From Actinomycetota bacterium (GTDB lineage Bacteria; Actinomycetota; Aquicultoria; Subteraquimicrobiales; UBA9087): a DNA stretch of 8,067 bases. Shown one piece after another: positions 6,070-8,067 of the stretch; within the stretch, counting starts at the first letter, position 1; each line of letters begins with the position of its first letter. The stretch is taken from the NCBI GenBank assembly GCA_003491635.1, contig DNCG01000062.1, forward strand, positions 1-8,067, given 5' to 3'. Both the position numbers and the translations under genes were made by a program. The notes under the pieces are model-generated. The model was not told where the DNA came from, searched no databases, and saw only the letters and a list, made by a program, of their open reading frames with translations.

Positions 6070-6255
6070 ATGGCCTCTAAATTAAGGATAACCCAGGTAA
6101 GAAGCATAATAGGAAGACCCAGATCCCAAAGACTTACAATTCGTGCCCTCGGTTTGAGGAGAATGGGTCAGAGCGTTGAACATGAGGATAGGCCAGAGAT
6201 AAGGGGTATGGTGAGGAAAGTGAGCCACCTGGTGCGTGTGGAGGAGATAGGATGA
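6070..6255 (+). CDS. rpmD: 50S ribosomal protein L30
   Basis: L30 is a small surface protein of the large subunit, absent from some bacterial lineages, so its presence is mildly informative about the organism. The 61-aa product matches the family: [20 protein letters not shown] (4-23), [20 protein letters not shown] (26-45) and a C-terminal [15 protein letters not shown] 6070 is 2 nt after the rpsE stop. The only Shine-Dalgarno match is a modest GGTGA (6059-6063), so translation is probably coupled to rpsE. Its TGA stop overlaps the ATG of a 16-codon mini-ORF (6252-6302). Confidence 0.96.
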   Translation: MASKLRITQVRSIIGRPRSQRLTIRALGLRRMGQSVEHEDRPEIRGMVRKVSHLVRVEEIG

Positions 6256-6302
6256 CAGTGGCGATGGAATTGAGCGATGTTCTAGAGGGTGAGGAGCAGT
6301 AG
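6252..6302 (+). CDS. Candidate 16-aa mini-ORF between rpmD and rplO
   Basis: ATG 6252 overlaps the rpmD stop as ATGA and has a strong GGAGGAG (6240-6246) 5 nt upstream. It reads [16 protein letters not shown] and stops with TAG at 6300-6302, 2 nt before the rplO ATG. The peptide is acidic, unlike the basic ribosomal proteins around it, and matches nothing I know. The rplO Shine-Dalgarno sequence (GGGTGAGGAG, 6287-6296) lies inside it. It may serve only to carry ribosomes from rpmD to rplO. It may instead be a decayed sequence whose start signal survives by chance. That it encodes a functional peptide is not shown. Confidence 0.35.
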   Translation: MTVAMELSDVLEGEEQ

Positions 6303-6304
6303 CG

Positions 6305-6748
6305 ATGAGATTGCATGAGTTGAGGCCACCGAAAGGTGCGGTCAAAAAAGAGAAACGAGTTGGACGGGGTCAGGCATCGGGTCGTGGAGGAACCTCTGGA
6401 CGAGGCCACAAAGGCCAGAAGGCTCGTTCCGGAGGGAACATAAGGCCTGGTTTTGAGGGTGGACAAACTCCTCTGTACCAGAGGTTGCCCAAACTCCCGG
6501 GTTTCAAGAACCCGTTCAGAAAAGTTTTTACTACCGTGAATGCGGGAAAGCTTGATGTTTTCAAGGCCGGATCCGTTGTCGATTCTGAAGTGATGTTGCA
6601 GCAGGGGATGGTGAAGAAAGGTTTGCCCGTCAAGATATTGGGAGAGGGAGAAATCACCAAAGCCCTTACCGTTCGAGCCCATGCCTTTAGTAAAGCGGCG
6701 GCGGAAAAGATAGAAAAAGCTGGTGGGAAAGCTGAGGTAATCAGTTGA
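6305..6748 (+). CDS. rplO: 50S ribosomal protein L15
   Basis: L15 is a late-assembly large-subunit protein whose long basic N-terminal arm threads through 23S rRNA. The 147-aa product starts [20 protein letters not shown] and has the Gly/Arg-rich arm [19 protein letters not shown] (26-44), [18 protein letters not shown] (50-67), and a C-terminal signature around 111-142 ([11 protein letters not shown], then [14 protein letters not shown]). ATG 6305 is 8 nt after GGGTGAGGAG (6287-6296). The stop codon overlaps the secY start by 4 nt (TTGA). Length is usual for the family, and there is no truncation. Confidence 0.98.
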   Translation: MRLHELRPPKGAVKKEKRVGRGQASGRGGTSGRGHKGQKARSGGNIRPGFEGGQTPLYQRLPKLPGFKNPFRKVFTTVNAGKLDVFKAGSVVDSEVMLQQGMVKKGLPVKILGEGEITKALTVRAHAFSKAAAEKIEKAGGKAEVIS

Positions 6749-8034
6749 TAGGGGCCGTTAAAAACGCCTTTAAAATTCCCGATTTAAGGAAGCGCATCCT
6801 CTTTACCTTTGGCATCTTGGCCGTTTATCGGCTTGGTGCATATGTTCCTGTTCCTGGAGTGAGTGTGGAGGCCATCGGGCAGTTGGCCGAGCAGGCCGCT
6901 CGTGGTGGCCTGCTCGGTTTCTTGGATCTTTTCTCCGGTGGGGCCCTCTTTGAGCACTTTGCCGTTTTTGCCCTGGGCATAATGCCCTATATCACCGCTG
7001 CCATCATCATGGAGCTATTGACGGCTGTGATTCCCACCGTTCAGCAGTGGGCGAAGGAGGGCGAGGTTGGGCGACGAAAGATAACCCAGTGGACTCGCTA
7101 TATGACTTTAGGTCTGTCTCTCGTTCAATCCGTTGGATTGACCTTCTACATGCAGGGGGTACTCCGGCAAGCTCGCATCCCCATAATTTTTTCCTGGCAG
7201 ACCAGAGCCTTGATTGTCATCACGCTGGTGGCGGGAACCGTACTCATAATGTGGTTGGGCGAGCTGATAACGCAGAAGGGAATCGGAAATGGCATGTCGC
7301 TGATAATCTTCGTGAGCATAATCTCTCGCTTCCCCCACGCTCTTATCCAAACTTACAAGGTTCAGACCTCCTCGGCTATGGCCATGGGCATGATACTTCT
7401 CCTGATTTCCATTGTCCTGCTGGTCATAGCGGCGATTGTGCTTGTGGAGAGCGGTCAGAGAAGGGTTTCCGTCCAGTATGCCAAGCGTATCGTGGGCAGG
7501 AAGATGTACGGTGGCCAGAGCACATATATTCCCCTCAAGGTTAACTCGGCGGGCGTGATACCCATCATCTTCGCCTCCTCGGTTTTGCTCTTCCCGATGA
7601 CTTTGGCTCAATTTTTTCCCGGCAAAATATTTACGTCGGCGGCGAACTTTCTCACTCCCACCTCACCCGTATACTTGAGCTTGTTTGCCTTACTGATCAT
7701 CTTCTTTACCTACTTTTACACGGCGATCATCTTTAACCCCATAGATATCGCCGATAATATGAGAAAGTATGGGGGGTTCATTCCGGGGGTAAGACCGGGC
7801 CGCCCCACCGCTGCTCATCTCGACCATATTTTGAGCAGGATTACCCTACCTGGGTCTGTTTTCCTCGCGGCGGTCGCTGTTTTGCCCACGTTGTTTATTG
7901 CGGGCTTGAACATCCCCTTCTTTAGGGACTTCGGGGGAATTGCCCTTTTAATCATTGTCGGTGTGGCCTTAGAGACAATGGTTCAAATCGAGTCGCAGCT
8001 TCTCATGAGGCATTATGAAGGTTTCTTGAAATAG
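6745..8034 (+). CDS. secY: Preprotein translocase channel subunit SecY
   Basis: SecY forms the membrane pore of the Sec translocon with SecE (and SecG), driven by SecA or by ribosomes. The 429-aa product has about ten hydrophobic segments, roughly 18-36, 70-92, 115-138, 153-174, 180-196, 211-235, 266-291, 308-330, 367-390 and 394-414. It opens with [20 protein letters not shown] (11-30) and has [20 protein letters not shown] (60-79) around the plug and TM2, [13 protein letters not shown] (181-193), and the SecA/ribosome-facing C5 loop [14 protein letters not shown] (339-352). R350 there matches by eye the essential Arg357 of E. coli. The start is TTG 6745 overlapping the rplO TGA, with GAGGT (6734-6738) 6 nt upstream, so it depends on coupling. 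Downstream, adk is usual but is outside the window. Confidence 0.98.
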   Translation: MIGAVKNAFKIPDLRKRILFTFGILAVYRLGAYVPVPGVSVEAIGQLAEQAARGGLLGFLDLFSGGALFEHFAVFALGIMPYITAAIIMELLTAVIPTVQQWAKEGEVGRRKITQWTRYMTLGLSLVQSVGLTFYMQGVLRQARIPIIFSWQTRALIVITLVAGTVLIMWLGELITQKGIGNGMSLIIFVSIISRFPHALIQTYKVQTSSAMAMGMILLLISIVLLVIAAIVLVESGQRRVSVQYAKRIVGRKMYGGQSTYIPLKVNSAGVIPIIFASSVLLFPMTLAQFFPGKIFTSAANFLTPTSPVYLSLFALLIIFFTYFYTAIIFNPIDIADNMRKYGGFIPGVRPGRPTAAHLDHILSRITLPGSVFLAAVAVLPTLFIAGLNIPFFRDFGGIALLIIVGVALETMVQIESQLLMRHYEGFLK

Positions 8035-8050
8035 ATTTCTATCCGAGATT

Positions 8051-8066
8051 GGAGGGTCTACGACCC
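8051..8066 (+). promoter_or_regulatory. Shine-Dalgarno-like motif in a GC hairpin after secY
   Basis: GGAGGG (8051-8056) looks like the ribosome-binding site of a gene whose start lies beyond the window. GGGTC (8054-8058), a TAC loop and GACCC (8062-8066) form a perfect 5-bp stem that takes up half of that motif. No start codon follows before the window ends, so the downstream gene cannot be named. Confidence 0.35.
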
Positions 8067-8067
8067 C

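Noticed and set aside
7047..7611. Open frames on both strands inside secY
   Set aside because: SecY is intact and continuous here. The overlapping translations are low-similarity and His/Gly/Arg-rich, typical of shifted frames.
1..8067. A novel defence, mobile or biosynthetic system
   Set aside because: All coding space is accounted for by the standard ribosomal-protein genes and secY. No foreign gene, integrase, direct-repeat boundary or spacer array is present.

Overview
The window is a contiguous block of the universal bacterial S10-spc ribosomal-protein locus, all on the + strand. In order it carries rplV, rpsC, rplP, rpmC, rpsQ, rplN, rplX, rplE, rpsN, rpsH, rplF, rplR, rpsE, rpmD, rplO and secY. 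Every gene is intact and is identified from family signatures in its translation. I see no mobile element, tRNA, rRNA, CRISPR array or defence gene, and no exciting new system. The value of the window lies in small departures from the standard operon.

Organism: a bacterium. The gene order, the zinc-ribbon (C4) form of S14, an L24 with its own C-terminal CxxC...CxxC ribbon, and the L29 and SecY sequence style point to a Gram-positive-type or deep-branching lineage. Deep Actinomycetota relatives, Chloroflexota or Bacillota-like clades are all possible, and I lean weakly to the first because the SecY tail ends RHYEGFLK. This placement is inference from memory, not from a search. Base composition looks roughly balanced, with several GTG and TTG starts.

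Layout: positions 1-132 are AT-rich noncoding DNA with a heptameric repeat tract. No end of rpsS, the usual upstream neighbour, is visible there. Positions 133-1986 (L22, S3, L16, L29) are tightly packed, with 17-nt and 4-nt overlaps and a 3-nt gap. S17 follows after a 38-nt gap that may fold over its ribosome-binding site. A 102-nt gap then precedes L14-L24-L5-S14. A second AT-rich gap (3998-4137) carries the same 16-bp repeat sequence as the first. It is followed by S8, L6, L18, S5, L30, L15 and SecY. A 16-codon mini-ORF with a strong Shine-Dalgarno sequence lies exactly between rpmD and rplO. secY starts at a TTG overlapping the rplO stop codon. The window ends just after a Shine-Dalgarno-like motif, presumably that of the next gene (adk in many genomes).

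Together the genes supply large-subunit proteins around the exit tunnel, the central protuberance and the peptidyl-transferase surroundings, small-subunit proteins at the mRNA entry site and decoding region, and the core channel of the Sec translocon. L22 and L5 have Lys/Ala/Glu-rich N-terminal extensions and S3 has a similar C-terminal tail.
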